Source: Actinomycetota bacterium (GTDB taxonomy: Bacteria; Actinomycetota; Acidimicrobiia; Acidimicrobiales; Palsa-688). Taken from it: 64,000 nt of DNA. Shown one piece after another: positions 54,069 to 62,904 of this stretch; position 1 is the first letter of the stretch; every line of letters begins with the position of its first letter. The position numbers were made by a program, and so were the translations under genes. The notes beneath the pieces are model-generated. The model had not been told where the DNA came from and searched no databases. It saw nothing but the letters and a program-made list of their open reading frames with translations. The stretch covers positions 156,725 through 220,724 of the forward strand of contig JAJPKN010000068.1 in NCBI GenBank assembly GCA_021323695.1, given 5' to 3'.

Positions 54069-54693
54069 GCCACCTGCCCCGGTGGAGCTGGCCCGCCTGC
54101 CCGCGCGGCCCCTGGCGGGACGCGAGCTCCACCGGGTGTTCCGAACCTCGCGGAGGTCTCCCTGGTGGTTCTCCAGCCTCGGCGACGACCCCGAGGCTGC
54201 CGGGCGTTTCGACCTCCCGGCCCCTGACGGGGCCTGCTACCTCGCCACCACTGTGCTCGGGGCGGTCCTCGAGGCCCTCCAAGACTTCGGCCATGGGGTG
54301 CTGCCGGTCGCCGAGCTGAGGGCCCGCCGGCGGGCTGTGGCCCGTGCGCCTACCAGCGCGCCACCCGCCGCCCAGCTGGTCTCGGCCCGGGCGCGGGGCC
54401 TCGGTGTGACCCAGGCCCTATGGGCCGGTGCGCCCCGGGCGCTGACCCAGCTGTGGGCTCGGGCGCTGCGACGGGCCGGCTGGAGGACCCTGTGGACCGG
54501 CACCCAGCACGACCCGACGGGCCAGAGCCGCACCGTCACCTTGTTCGACGAGGCGGGCGAGCACCTGCCCTACGGGGACAGCGGCTGGGGCTACCAGGTG
54601 AAGCTGTTAGCCGACGACCACGAAGTCCTCAACGGGCTGGCCCGCTACGGCATCGTCGTGCTGGCCGACTTCGACCCGCCGTTCCGGCCCTAG
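54055..54693 (+). CDS. RES-domain toxin
   Basis: 212 residues from a GTG that overlaps the antitoxin by 14 bases. RES-fold markers are ELHRVFRTSRRSPWWFSS, GRFDLPAPDGACYLATTVLGAVLEAL and the late tract ARALRRAGWRTLWTGTQHD. RES toxins such as MbcT degrade NAD+ by phosphorolysis and stop growth. The pairing and overlap with an Xre-type antitoxin are the usual type II arrangement. Confidence 0.88.
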   Translation: MPLSEPPAPVELARLPARPLAGRELHRVFRTSRRSPWWFSSLGDDPEAAGRFDLPAPDGACYLATTVLGAVLEALQDFGHGVLPVAELRARRRAVARAPTSAPPAAQLVSARARGLGVTQALWAGAPRALTQLWARALRRAGWRTLWTGTQHDPTGQSRTVTLFDEAGEHLPYGDSGWGYQVKLLADDHEVLNGLARYGIVVLADFDPPFRP

Positions 54694-54721
54694 CCCGGTC
54701 AGGCAGCGAGGTCCCGGCTGC

Positions 54722-57301
54722 TCAACCTACCAAGGTGATGCCGCGCCTCACCGTGGCGCCGTTGTCCACGAAGATGGTCTGGCCGGAGGCAAGGGCGTGG
54801 CCGGGAGCGTGGCTCAGCAGGGCCAGGGCCCGGCTGTTCAGCTGCAGGTAGAAGGTGGCTGTAGCGCCTGGGTCCATCCCGTACTTGGTCTGTGCCAGCA
54901 AGATGTTGTGGGACCAAAGCTTTATGACCCCACGGCAGTGGGCGTTGGCGCAGTGCAGCCGGATGCCCACCTCTCCGCTGGAGACCTTGGTCGGCCCACC
55001 GCTCAAGGCACTGGCCACCGGGCGGGGAGGCAACGGGTAGACCAAGGTCAACGGGAGCCTCACGGTGGCACCGCCGTCCACGAAGATGGTCTGGCCGGCT
55101 CCCAGCACGCCGCCCTTGGCCCCCTTGAGCATGCCGATCGCCCGAGCGTCCAGGTGGATGAAGAAGGTGGCGGTGCCGCCCGCGCCGATGCCGTAGCCGC
55201 TCTGCCCGAGCAGGACGTTGTGGGACCAGAGCTTTATCGTGCCCTGGCAGCGGGCGTTGGCACAGCGCAGCCGCAGGCTGACCGACCCATTGGAGACCGT
55301 CGAACGGGAGGTGAGGGAAGTGACGGCGGGCCGGGCCGGCGGCTTGGTCGTGGTCGTGGTAGGGGCCGTGGTGGTCGTGGCCGGTGCCTGTGCAGCAGCC
55401 AGGCCCTGCCCACCCCCGGCCGTCGTGTTGGCAGCCTCGGTGTCCGCCCCCAGGAACAGGCTGTAGTTACCTCCGGCCGGGTTGACCGTACCCGCCATCG
55501 TGAGCGTCAGGGAGCTGCCAGCAGGCACGGTAGTGGCCAACAGGTAGGTCACGTCGTTGGTCCCCGCCCCAGACCTGGCAGCCAACGTCTGGCTGCCCGA
55601 TGGGCTGCTCAGGGTGGCGGAGTAAGGGAAGGCGGTGCCCGCCGGCCCGAGCACCTCGATGGTGTCGGTACCGCCAATGAGGGGGCTGGCGGCCCGGAAG
55701 GTACCGATGACGTAGGTGGCCAGGCTCCCGGCGGTGTTGGGCGTCACCGTGACGGTGGGGGAGGTGCCGCTCACGGCCGAGCTGATCACGTAGGTGGGGG
55801 CGTAGGCGGGCACCGGGTCGGAGCTGGTCTTCACGGAGAAGCCTGTGGTGCCGCTGTAGGTGCCGGCGGGCGGGTTCAGCACCCCGTAGACCTGGACGGT
55901 CAGCGTGTCGTTGTTGGAGATGCTGAGGCTCGTGGTGAGGGCCACCGTGTCATTAAGAGAGGTGGTCGTAGAGGGCGTCACCCCGGTGAGGACCTGGCTT
56001 GCCCCGGTGGTGTTGTCCGTGACCGTGGCGCCCGTCGGGTTGGCAAAGGCAGTCGTGCCCGGCGCCGTGAGGGTGATCGTGCCGCCAGGGGCCATGGCCC
56101 CGGCGGGCCCGACGTTGAAGGTCGCCGTGTAGGTGGCGGTGGACCCAGCCGTGGTGTTCGAAAGGCTGAGCGAAAGGTTGCTCACGGTCCCGCCGAAGCT
56201 CACCGGTCCGGCGGCAACCACGGAGGCCGAGAACCCGACCACGAAGTAGTCGGACTCGTTGGTCGTCGGGTTGAACCCCGTGGCGGTGATGCTCAGGTCG
56301 TTGCCGGCCGGAACTTGGGCGGGCACCGACAGCTGGAGGGTCACCCCGCCGACGGTCGTGCTCGAGCCGCTGATGGGGGACACAGAGCTGACGGCCAGGG
56401 TGGCACCGGTGGTGGTGTCAACCACGCTGTAGCCTCCCGCACCGCCTGAGAAGCGGACCGAGCCGGTGCCGCCGGCCGAGGAGCTCACCGCGCACTGAGC
56501 CGGGGGTGGGGCTCCCGTGTTGGTGCAGGCCTGCAGGTTGAGGGTGGTCGTCCCCGCCGGGATGGTGACTGGGACAGCGACGTTGCTCATCTGGTAGGTC
56601 GTGCCGATGCCGAGCCCGTAGGAGCCGGCCGTGACGGTGGCCCCGCCCGCCGAGGCAGCAATGGTCAGCGTGTTGGTGCTGGCCACCCACGTCGGGCTGG
56701 CGCTCGTGCTGGCGTAGAAGCTGTAGGTGCCGGCCCCGGGGTTCGAGGCGGCGAACGTGAGGGTCAGCGTGTCACCGGCATTGACCGTCCCCGACCCCCC
56801 GAGGTACACGACGAGCGGCACCGATTCTGCTGCGCTGAGCGAGCCCTGAGCCGTGCCCATGGTCAGGAACCCGTTGGCGACGGTCGCGGTAGACGTGTAA
56901 CCGGTCGACGGGTCGACGATCCCCACGCCGCTGCTCAGCACTGCCGCCACGATGTTGTTGTACGCGGCGGAGGTCGTGCTGGCGTCCACGATCCTCAGGT
57001 AGGACGCACTGGCCTTGTTGGCGCTCACGGCCAGGGCCGAGGGCGTGGTGAAGGTCAAGCGGTAGTTGCCCGTCCCCGGCGTGGTGTTGGGGACGACCGA
57101 AGCGCTCAGCCCGGACACCGACGAAGAAGCACCGCCGATCGTGTAACCCTGGGTCTGCAGTGGGGCAAAGGCGGAGGCGTTGCCCGACGCAACGATGGCT
57201 ACCGCGCCAAAAGTGGCTGCAGTCACGCTTAGAGCGCCGGCTAAAAGCCTTGCCCTCTTGTGCCCACGCGGCCCAACAGCCGAGGTTGTCCTTGCGCGCA
57301 T
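54722..57301 (-). CDS. Secreted repetitive beta-domain protein with duplicated Cys-containing C-terminal domain
   Basis: About 859 residues from the ATG at 57301, 10 bases after GGAGG. A signal peptide (LLAGALSVTAATFGAVAIVASGNASAFA) is followed by some 630 residues rich in Ser, Thr, Gly and Val, probably stacked beta-sandwich repeats. A Thr/Pro linker (TTTTAPTTTTTKPPARP) follows, then two copies of an 85-residue domain. Each copy has the pattern RCANARCQGTIKLWSHN or HCANAHCRGVIKLWSHN and ends GQTIFVDxGATV. There is no LPXTG motif or terminal membrane helix. Function unknown; surface or matrix protein is likely. Confidence 0.85.
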   Translation of the reverse strand: MRARTTSAVGPRGHKRARLLAGALSVTAATFGAVAIVASGNASAFAPLQTQGYTIGGASSSVSGLSASVVPNTTPGTGNYRLTFTTPSALAVSANKASASYLRIVDASTTSAAYNNIVAAVLSSGVGIVDPSTGYTSTATVANGFLTMGTAQGSLSAAESVPLVVYLGGSGTVNAGDTLTLTFAASNPGAGTYSFYASTSASPTWVASTNTLTIAASAGGATVTAGSYGLGIGTTYQMSNVAVPVTIPAGTTTLNLQACTNTGAPPPAQCAVSSSAGGTGSVRFSGGAGGYSVVDTTTGATLAVSSVSPISGSSTTVGGVTLQLSVPAQVPAGNDLSITATGFNPTTNESDYFVVGFSASVVAAGPVSFGGTVSNLSLSLSNTTAGSTATYTATFNVGPAGAMAPGGTITLTAPGTTAFANPTGATVTDNTTGASQVLTGVTPSTTTSLNDTVALTTSLSISNNDTLTVQVYGVLNPPAGTYSGTTGFSVKTSSDPVPAYAPTYVISSAVSGTSPTVTVTPNTAGSLATYVIGTFRAASPLIGGTDTIEVLGPAGTAFPYSATLSSPSGSQTLAARSGAGTNDVTYLLATTVPAGSSLTLTMAGTVNPAGGNYSLFLGADTEAANTTAGGGQGLAAAQAPATTTTAPTTTTTKPPARPAVTSLTSRSTVSNGSVSLRLRCANARCQGTIKLWSHNVLLGQSGYGIGAGGTATFFIHLDARAIGMLKGAKGGVLGAGQTIFVDGGATVRLPLTLVYPLPPRPVASALSGGPTKVSSGEVGIRLHCANAHCRGVIKLWSHNILLAQTKYGMDPGATATFYLQLNSRALALLSHAPGHALASGQTIFVDNGATVRRGITLVG

Positions 57302-57460
57302 TTCAGCCCACCTCCGAGGCGACATCGTCAGACGGCCACGCTACCAGCAGCCCGTGACCAGAGCAGGTCACACCACAGACCCACCACAGAATTGTTACAA
57401 GCCGGTCACAAGTTGGCCGGTGGGGGAGCCAGGACGGTGGCCGGCCCCCTGGTACTTAGC

Positions 57461-58528
57461 TCAGTGCCCGCGACCTGCCCTAGCGGCTGCGGGCTTGATC
57501 TCGCCCGACCCTCGGCACACCAGCCTGGTCGGCACGACATGGGTCCGGGGGGGCGAGCCATCGCCTGCCAACCGGCCGAACAGGAGCTGGGCAGCCAGGC
57601 GCCCCAGGCCCGTCGTGTCTTGGACTACGACCGTGATCCCGGGCTCAAGGACGTCAGCCAGCACGAAGTCGTCGAAACCGACAAGGGCCACCCTGGAAGC
57701 CAGGCCAAGCTGGTGCAGGGCCTTCGTCACACCTATGGTGACTAGGTTCTGGCTGCTGAAGAGGGCGGTAGGAGGACCGGGCCGGCCCATCAGCTCCACA
57801 GTTGCAGCCGTCGCATCGTCGACGGTGCGCAGCCCGTCCACGATCATGCGGCCGTCGCGGGCCAGCCCGGAACGTTCCAGTGCGCGCTCGTAACCCTCGA
57901 AGCGCTGTGCAGCTGTGGCGATGGAAGGGTTGTCACCCAGGTAACCGATGCGACGGTGGCCATTGGCCAGCAGGTGCTCCACCGCGGTGGTCGCACCTCC
58001 GCGGTTGTCAGAGACAACCGCATCGGCACTGAACAGGTTGGGCTCCCGGTCGAGGAACACCACGCAGGCCCCAAGGCGGCGTTCAGTCTGCAAGTAGCTC
58101 TGGTCATGGCCAGCCGGCACGATGATGACACCGTCCACCTGGCGGTCGATGAGCGTGCGGGCCATCTCTCGCTCACGGTCGGGATCTTCGTCCAGGCTGC
58201 CGATCAGGACCTGTACGCCCCGGTCCCGAGCTTCGTCTTCCACCGCGCGCAGCAGCCCAGCGGAGAACGGGTTGGACACGTCTTCGAGCAGGAGCCCTAT
58301 CGTGGCTGTCCGGCCGGCTCCTCTGCGCAGGCTGCTCGCGGTGAGGTTGGGCCGGTACCCGAGCATGTCGGCTGCCTTGCGCACCCGGTCGGCGAGCTCC
58401 GGGGCAACGGTGGGCACGCCGTTCATGACCCGAGAGACCGTCTTGGTGGCAACCCCCGCTAGTGCTGCGACGTCCCGTACCGTCGGCCGCGCCGGGCGCG
58501 CCGCCCTGTCAGGTGAGCTTTGAGACAT
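57461..58528 (-). CDS. LacI-family regulator of the divergent CUT2 operon
   Basis: 355 residues from the ATG at 58528. Helix-turn-helix TVRDVAALAGVATKTVSRVMNG, hinge YRPNLTASSLRRG and sensor domain with VALVGFDDFVLADVLEPGITVV. It faces the sugar-binding gene at 58753 across a 224-base region with two CGATATCT boxes, one next to its own start and one at the transcription start of the operon. Repression relieved by the transported sugar is the likely mode. Confidence 0.9.
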   Translation of the reverse strand: MSQSSPDRAARPARPTVRDVAALAGVATKTVSRVMNGVPTVAPELADRVRKAADMLGYRPNLTASSLRRGAGRTATIGLLLEDVSNPFSAGLLRAVEDEARDRGVQVLIGSLDEDPDREREMARTLIDRQVDGVIIVPAGHDQSYLQTERRLGACVVFLDREPNLFSADAVVSDNRGGATTAVEHLLANGHRRIGYLGDNPSIATAAQRFEGYERALERSGLARDGRMIVDGLRTVDDATAATVELMGRPGPPTALFSSQNLVTIGVTKALHQLGLASRVALVGFDDFVLADVLEPGITVVVQDTTGLGRLAAQLLFGRLAGDGSPPRTHVVPTRLVCRGSGEIKPAAARAGRGH

Positions 58529-58536
58529 CGATATCT
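58529..58536. promoter_or_regulatory. CGATATCT box at the LacI start
   Basis: CGATATCT with GATATC dyad at 58530-58535, directly before the regulator ATG; the same eight bases recur at 58712-58719. It may be an autoregulatory site. Confidence 0.35.
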
Positions 58537-58674
58537 TCTCTCCCTTGCGGTCGCGCCGGGCCGCCGCGGCCTGGCCCACTCCCGTCCAGGCCCGCTGATA
58601 TCCCGACTTTGTGCCTGTGACCAGCACTCTAACACGAAGATAGGTGTCTTGTCCACCTCCTGGCCGGCCATTGG

Positions 58675-58703
58675 TTGACATCCGTCAACGATCGCCTTAG
58701 ACT
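58675..58703 (+). promoter_or_regulatory. Consensus sigma-70 promoter of the CUT2 operon
   Basis: TTGACA at 58675-58680, 17-base spacer, TAGACT at 58698-58703. Predicted start is near 58710, and a CGATATCT box (58712-58719) overlaps it. An imperfect inverted repeat, AAGATAGGTGTCTT, is at 58637-58650. Confidence 0.65.
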
Positions 58704-58752
58704 TCGGACAACGATATCTCGGCGCTGGAGCCGTCAACAAAGGAGGACGCTT

Positions 58753-59805
58753 ATGAAGCAAGTACACAGTGCGGGTTTGCGCTCGAGCCGGGCCAGCCGG
58801 CGCGTTGGGGCCATGGCTGCCACGGCTCTGGCGCTCGCCAGCATCTTCCCGGTAGCGAGCGCCTCGGCTCAGGCGGGGGCCTCGAACCTCAAACCGGCAG
58901 CCACGCACAAGCTCGTCATTGCCTACAACATGGGGGCCGAGGCGGACCCCTTCTTCATCGCCATGTACATAGGCGCCAAAGCTGAAGCCAACAAGCTGGG
59001 CGTCACCCTGGTCTGGCAAGGCGACCCGTCGGTCTACTCGCCTTCGACCCAGATCCCTATAGCCGAAGAGCTGCTGGCCGAGCACCCTGATGGCTTCGTC
59101 ATCTCGCCAACCGACCCCAAGGCCCTCCAGCCGGTGGTCAACCAAGCCATTGCCGAAGGCATCCCCGTAGCCAACGTCGACACCCACGTCCAGGACCTCT
59201 CCAAGGTCCTCACCTTCATCACCGGTAACAACCAGCAGGGGGGAGCGGTGGCCGCGGACGCGATGGCCAAGGCCATGCACTACGCCCCTGGGCACACTTA
59301 TGAAGTCACCGTCGGCATGAGCTCGCCCACGACCACGACCAACACGGCCCGCTTGGCCGGCTTCAAGGCTGAGATAGCTAAGAAGTACCCCGGCATCAAG
59401 ATAGTCTCCGAGGCCTACTCAGAGTCTCAGCCCGCGGTGGCCAACACCAATGTGAACAACTGGCTTACCAAGTACCCCAACTTGAAGGGGATCTTTGCCA
59501 TAGACGGGACCAACGCGGCCGGCGCCGCGGCCGCCATCCAGGCGCACGGCCTGGTCGGCAAGGTCGCCCTCGTTGGCTATGATGCCTATGCCAACAATGT
59601 CCAGCTGCTCAAACAAGGTGTCTTTGCCGCACTCATAGCTCAACAACCAGCCCTGGAAGGCCAGCTGGAGATCCAGTACATGGTGAAGTTCCTGCGGACG
59701 CACAGCAGGGCTGGCATCCCTCACGAGCTGACCCTGCCCAACATCGTCCTTACCCCGCACAGCCCTGCGGCCGTGCTTGCCAAGTACACCTACCCGACTG
59801 CTTAG
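58753..59805 (+). CDS. CUT2 sugar ABC transporter, substrate-binding protein (second set)
   Basis: 350 residues from the ATG at 58753, 6 bases after AAGGAGG. A signal peptide (MAATALALASIFPVASASAQA) leads to an RbsB-like type I binding protein (LVIAYNMGAEADPFFIAMYIGAK; VANVDTHVQDLSKVLTFITGNNQQGG; VALVGYDAYANNVQLLKQG). There is no lipobox. It is first of a three-gene operon with permease and ATPase. The ligand is not identifiable by eye. Confidence 0.92.
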   Translation: MKQVHSAGLRSSRASRRVGAMAATALALASIFPVASASAQAGASNLKPAATHKLVIAYNMGAEADPFFIAMYIGAKAEANKLGVTLVWQGDPSVYSPSTQIPIAEELLAEHPDGFVISPTDPKALQPVVNQAIAEGIPVANVDTHVQDLSKVLTFITGNNQQGGAVAADAMAKAMHYAPGHTYEVTVGMSSPTTTTNTARLAGFKAEIAKKYPGIKIVSEAYSESQPAVANTNVNNWLTKYPNLKGIFAIDGTNAAGAAAAIQAHGLVGKVALVGYDAYANNVQLLKQGVFAALIAQQPALEGQLEIQYMVKFLRTHSRAGIPHELTLPNIVLTPHSPAAVLAKYTYPTA

Positions 59806-59907
59806 GCCTTGCCTCCCGAGCTGGCGGGCGGCCCACGCTCGCCAGCTCGGCCAACCGCTACTGACGCCACGGACAGCCCTGTCCTGCGACCGACTGGGGG
59901 TGCAAAC

Positions 59908-60918
59908 GTGGTGACCACTACAGCACAAGTCACACCGCGCTGGCAGAAGGTGGCTGGTGCAGGACGGTCCCTGGTAAGCAACCAGCAGTTCATGCTCCTG
60001 GTTGCCCTGGGGGCGCTCGTGGCCTATTTCGCGGCCCGCGCGCCCGTGTTCCTGTCGAGCCAAGAGCTGGCCAACATCTTGGCTGACTTTTGCTCGCTGA
60101 TCCTTTTGGGCGTGGGTGAGACCTTCGTCATCGCCTCGGGCGGCATCGACTTGTCCGTAGGGTCCGCAACGAGCTTCTCGGGCGTGATCGGCGCGTTCGC
60201 CATGAAGGCCCTGCTCGACGGGCACCAGAACGAAGCCGTCGTACTTGCCGTGGGTGTCGCGGTATGTGCGGGGGTCGGGCTTGGCATCGGCCTTGTCAAC
60301 GCTGCCCTGATCAACTGGGCGCGCCTAGTGCCGTTCGTGGCCACTCTGGCCATGCTGGGGGCCGCTGCCGGGATGGCCATCGTGCTGTCGAACGGGGAGC
60401 CGGTAGGCCTCGACCCTCGGGCCATCTCGTACACCACCGCAAAACTTGGCCCGTTCTCGTACCCATCGCTGGTAGTCATAGCCGTAGTAGCCGTGGCCTG
60501 GCTCACGCTGCATTTCACCAGGTACGGCCGCTACACCTTCGCCATTGGCTCCAACGAGTTCGCTGCCCGGGCTGCAGGCATCAACGTCCGCCGCCATGTG
60601 GTGTCTGTTTATGCGCTCTCAGGGGTGCTTGCCGGCCTGACGGGCATGTTCGTCTACATGCGCCTCGGCTCGGGCGCCCCCACCGCTGGGCTCAACGACG
60701 AGCTTCAGGCCATTGCTGCAGTTGTGATCGGTGGCGCCAGCCTTTACGGTGGGGTAGCCCGCATGTCCGGGACGGTGCTGGGTACCCTCATAATCAACAC
60801 CGTCACGAGCGGCTTGATAATCAGCAACATCCAGGCGAACTGGGACCAAGTGGCCGTGGCCCTCCTCATTGGGCTGGCCGCGACCATGCAAGCCCTCCGA
60901 CCGGGGCGCAGGAGGTGA
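59908..60918 (+). CDS. CUT2 sugar ABC transporter permease (second set)
   Basis: 336 residues from the GTG at 59908; the open frame runs back to a TTG at 59809 with a less typical leader. Multiple hydrophobic helices; markers GGIDLSVGSATSFSGVIGA, ARLVPFVATLAMLGAA, AAGINVRRHVVSVYALSG and AVVIGGASLYGGVARMSGTVLGTLI. It is an RbsC-type channel protein. The ATPase follows by overlap of its ribosome site. Confidence 0.9.
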   Translation: MVTTTAQVTPRWQKVAGAGRSLVSNQQFMLLVALGALVAYFAARAPVFLSSQELANILADFCSLILLGVGETFVIASGGIDLSVGSATSFSGVIGAFAMKALLDGHQNEAVVLAVGVAVCAGVGLGIGLVNAALINWARLVPFVATLAMLGAAAGMAIVLSNGEPVGLDPRAISYTTAKLGPFSYPSLVVIAVVAVAWLTLHFTRYGRYTFAIGSNEFAARAAGINVRRHVVSVYALSGVLAGLTGMFVYMRLGSGAPTAGLNDELQAIAAVVIGGASLYGGVARMSGTVLGTLIINTVTSGLIISNIQANWDQVAVALLIGLAATMQALRPGRRR

Positions 60919-60920
60919 CC

Positions 60921-61685
60921 GTGGCTGGCCAGGCTGTGCTGTACGAGGCCGTCAATGTCAGCAAGTCCTACGGCAGCGTCGAGGCGCTCATAGATGTGAA
61001 CGTCCAGCTCCACGCCGGAGAGGTCCTGGGGTTGGTGGGCGACAATGGTGCCGGCAAGTCGACGTTGGTCAAGGTGCTCTCAGGCGTGCACCCCCCAGAC
61101 TCCGGCAAGCTTTTCTTGGAGGGACGCGAACGTCGTTGGAGCTCGCCCCACGACGCCTTGGCCGAAGGCATAGAAACTCTCTACCAGGACACTGGCCTGG
61201 CGCCTCACCTCACCATCGGTGCCAATGTCTTCCTGGGCCGCGAGCTGCTACGGCCCGGCCTCCTCGGCCGGCTGGGTTTCATGGCGCAACGGGAAATGGA
61301 ACGAGCAGCCCTCCATGAACTGGCTCAGGTGGGAGTGGAGGTGAAAGGTTCACGCAAGACCGTCTCCGACCTGTCGGGTGGGCAGCGCCAAGCTGTAGCC
61401 ATAGGACGCGCCGTCGCCTGGGCCCGCAAGGTCTTGCTACTGGACGAGCCTACTAACCACCTGGGAGCGCGCCAGGCCCTCGAGGTCCTCAACGTCATCC
61501 GCGCCGCTCGGGACCGGGGGCTGGGCGTCATCTTCATCTCCCACACCCTTCCCCATGTCCTGCAGATCTGCGACCGGATCGTGGTGCTGCGCCTCGGGCG
61601 GGTCGTCCGGGACGCCTCCACGTCAGAGTTCGACGCCGAGAGCCTCCTCGGCACCATAACCGGCCTGCTCGAAAAGTCCCCGTAG
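60921..61685 (+). CDS. CUT2 sugar ABC transporter ATPase, single-domain (second set)
   Basis: 254 residues from the GTG at 60921, 5 bases after GGAGG; GTG at 60915 is a close alternative. Walker A GDNGAGKST, signature LSGGQRQA, Walker B VLLLDEPTNHLG, switch His ISHTLPH. Like the first CUT2 ATPase it has a single nucleotide-binding domain, not the two of RbsA. Confidence 0.9.
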   Translation: MAGQAVLYEAVNVSKSYGSVEALIDVNVQLHAGEVLGLVGDNGAGKSTLVKVLSGVHPPDSGKLFLEGRERRWSSPHDALAEGIETLYQDTGLAPHLTIGANVFLGRELLRPGLLGRLGFMAQREMERAALHELAQVGVEVKGSRKTVSDLSGGQRQAVAIGRAVAWARKVLLLDEPTNHLGARQALEVLNVIRAARDRGLGVIFISHTLPHVLQICDRIVVLRLGRVVRDASTSEFDAESLLGTITGLLEKSP

Positions 61686-61692
61686 ACCATAT

Positions 61693-61764
61693 CGTCACAG
61701 TGACGTAATTTACATGGGGCCCCAAGCACCCGTAGCGCGTGAGCCATTTTCCGTCACAGTGACG
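61693..61764. promoter_or_regulatory. Two copies of CGTCACAGTGACG, 59 bases apart
   Basis: The copies at 61693-61705 and 61752-61764 are each a perfect 13-base dyad about a central A and share a TAA extension. They lie after the ABC ATPase and before a small membrane-protein gene. The spacing, close to 5.6 helical turns, allows one dimer per site and possible looping. A third partial copy sits at 46440. Confidence 0.5.
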
Positions 61765-61873
61765 TAACAGCCCAAGGCTCCTTGTAGCCGGGCTACCTAC
61801 TGCAAACTACGCACGCTGGTGGGTAGTGCGCTAACTTCTGGCCGGACAAAGCTCGACACAGGAGGTCACACCC

Positions 61874-62074
61874 ATGCACCCAGCCCATGCAGCCGTCCTG
61901 GCGGCCCTCAGCAAGCACGACATCGCCGGGATCGTCGCCGTGGTGGCTGCCGTGGTGCTGTTGGCCCTCGGCGGCGTCCGCATCGCGGCGCGCGCTGCCG
62001 GGGCTGTGTTGTTGCCTGTGCTGGGCGTCTTGGCCGCCATCGTGGCCGTGCTGATGTTCACCCGGGCCGTCTAG
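61874..62074 (+). CDS. Small membrane protein, two transmembrane helices
   Basis: 66 residues, ATG with an AGGAGGT site. Two hydrophobic helices (GIVAVVAAVVLLALGG and AGAVLLPVLGVLAAIVAVLMF) are separated by VRIAARA. Strong ribosome site and upstream palindromes support a real, regulated gene. No family recognised. Confidence 0.7.
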   Translation: MHPAHAAVLAALSKHDIAGIVAVVAAVVLLALGGVRIAARAAGAVLLPVLGVLAAIVAVLMFTRAV

Positions 62075-62259
62075 GGTCACTGCCCGCCACCTGGCCACAG
62101 GTGCGGCCTCCCTGTAGGCGGCCGATAAGGGCCGTTATGTCAAGTTGTCGGTGAGTGGGCTCCAGGGCATGGTCGGTGACCCTCCGGTTCGGCTGGCGAG
62201 TCCCGGCCCACGCTCCTAGGACGGATGCGGCCTGTTCGACGACCTATTGCAAGGCACCG

Positions 62260-62904
62260 CTACCCAAGGCGCGACCTCGGCATTCTGCGCCAGTGCGAAG
62301 CGATCAGCTTGCCGTTCCTCATATGGCTTGAGACGAAGACCTCCCCAACGTGCTCATCAGAGCGTGTAAAGTCGGCTGGGCCAAGAAGCGACTGGATGAA
62401 GATGGATGCCTTGGCTGTGAGCCGGCTTGGGTTGTAATAGCGCTTTATGACTGCAAGGGCATGTTCGGGTGTGGTTATCCCAATGACCCTTGCCAATGCC
62501 ACAAGGTCGTCCCCGTCCGTCCCTTGTCGGGCGGACAGGGCCTTCATCGCGAATAGGTACTCAGCCGAAGCTATAGCGACCGAGATGCCTTTGGACTCAA
62601 AGGTAACGCCTTCTCCTTGGTCGGCCTGGTCTGGCAGCAGGCCCTTGACGGCGTCGTTTACCCAATCGGGCGGGAGCCCTTCTTCTTCCGCGATCTTTGC
62701 GACCTCCTCGTAAACCAGGGCCTTTGGCTCGAACACTGCATCGAGGTCGCGGGTCGTCCTCTCCCTGCTGTAGGCGAGGACCATCGCGCCACCACCGACA
62801 AGGAACATGTCGACCGTCGCGCCTCGGCGGGCGCAGCGTTCACCGAGGGCCCGGAGGAGGTGTTCTATGCGCTGCCTGTCAAGGACAGGCGAGGTGCCCG
62901 ACAT
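62260..62904 (-). CDS. Nucleotidyltransferase of an XRE-linked module (DUF6036/AbiEii-like)
   Basis: 214 residues. The nucleotidyltransferase motif is FLVGGGAMVLAYSRERTTRDLDAVFEP, with paired acidic residues DLD. A helical C-terminal region follows (YLFAMKALSARQGTDGDDLVALARVIG), as in AbiEii and DUF6036 proteins. The ATG abuts the stop of the upstream XRE gene (TAG then ATG), so they are cotranslated. It is probably the toxin half of a defence or toxin-antitoxin pair. Confidence 0.8.
   Translation of the reverse strand: MSGTSPVLDRQRIEHLLRALGERCARRGATVDMFLVGGGAMVLAYSRERTTRDLDAVFEPKALVYEEVAKIAEEEGLPPDWVNDAVKGLLPDQADQGEGVTFESKGISVAIASAEYLFAMKALSARQGTDGDDLVALARVIGITTPEHALAVIKRYYNPSRLTAKASIFIQSLLGPADFTRSDEHVGEVFVSSHMRNGKLIASHWRRMPRSRLG

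Noticed and set aside
54722..57301. Biofilm adhesin with LPXTG anchor
   Set aside because: No LPXTG, no terminal membrane helix and no sortase gene nearby.
61693..61764. CRISPR-like repeats
   Set aside because: Only two copies of a 13-base dyad with a 46-base gap and no further units or cas genes.
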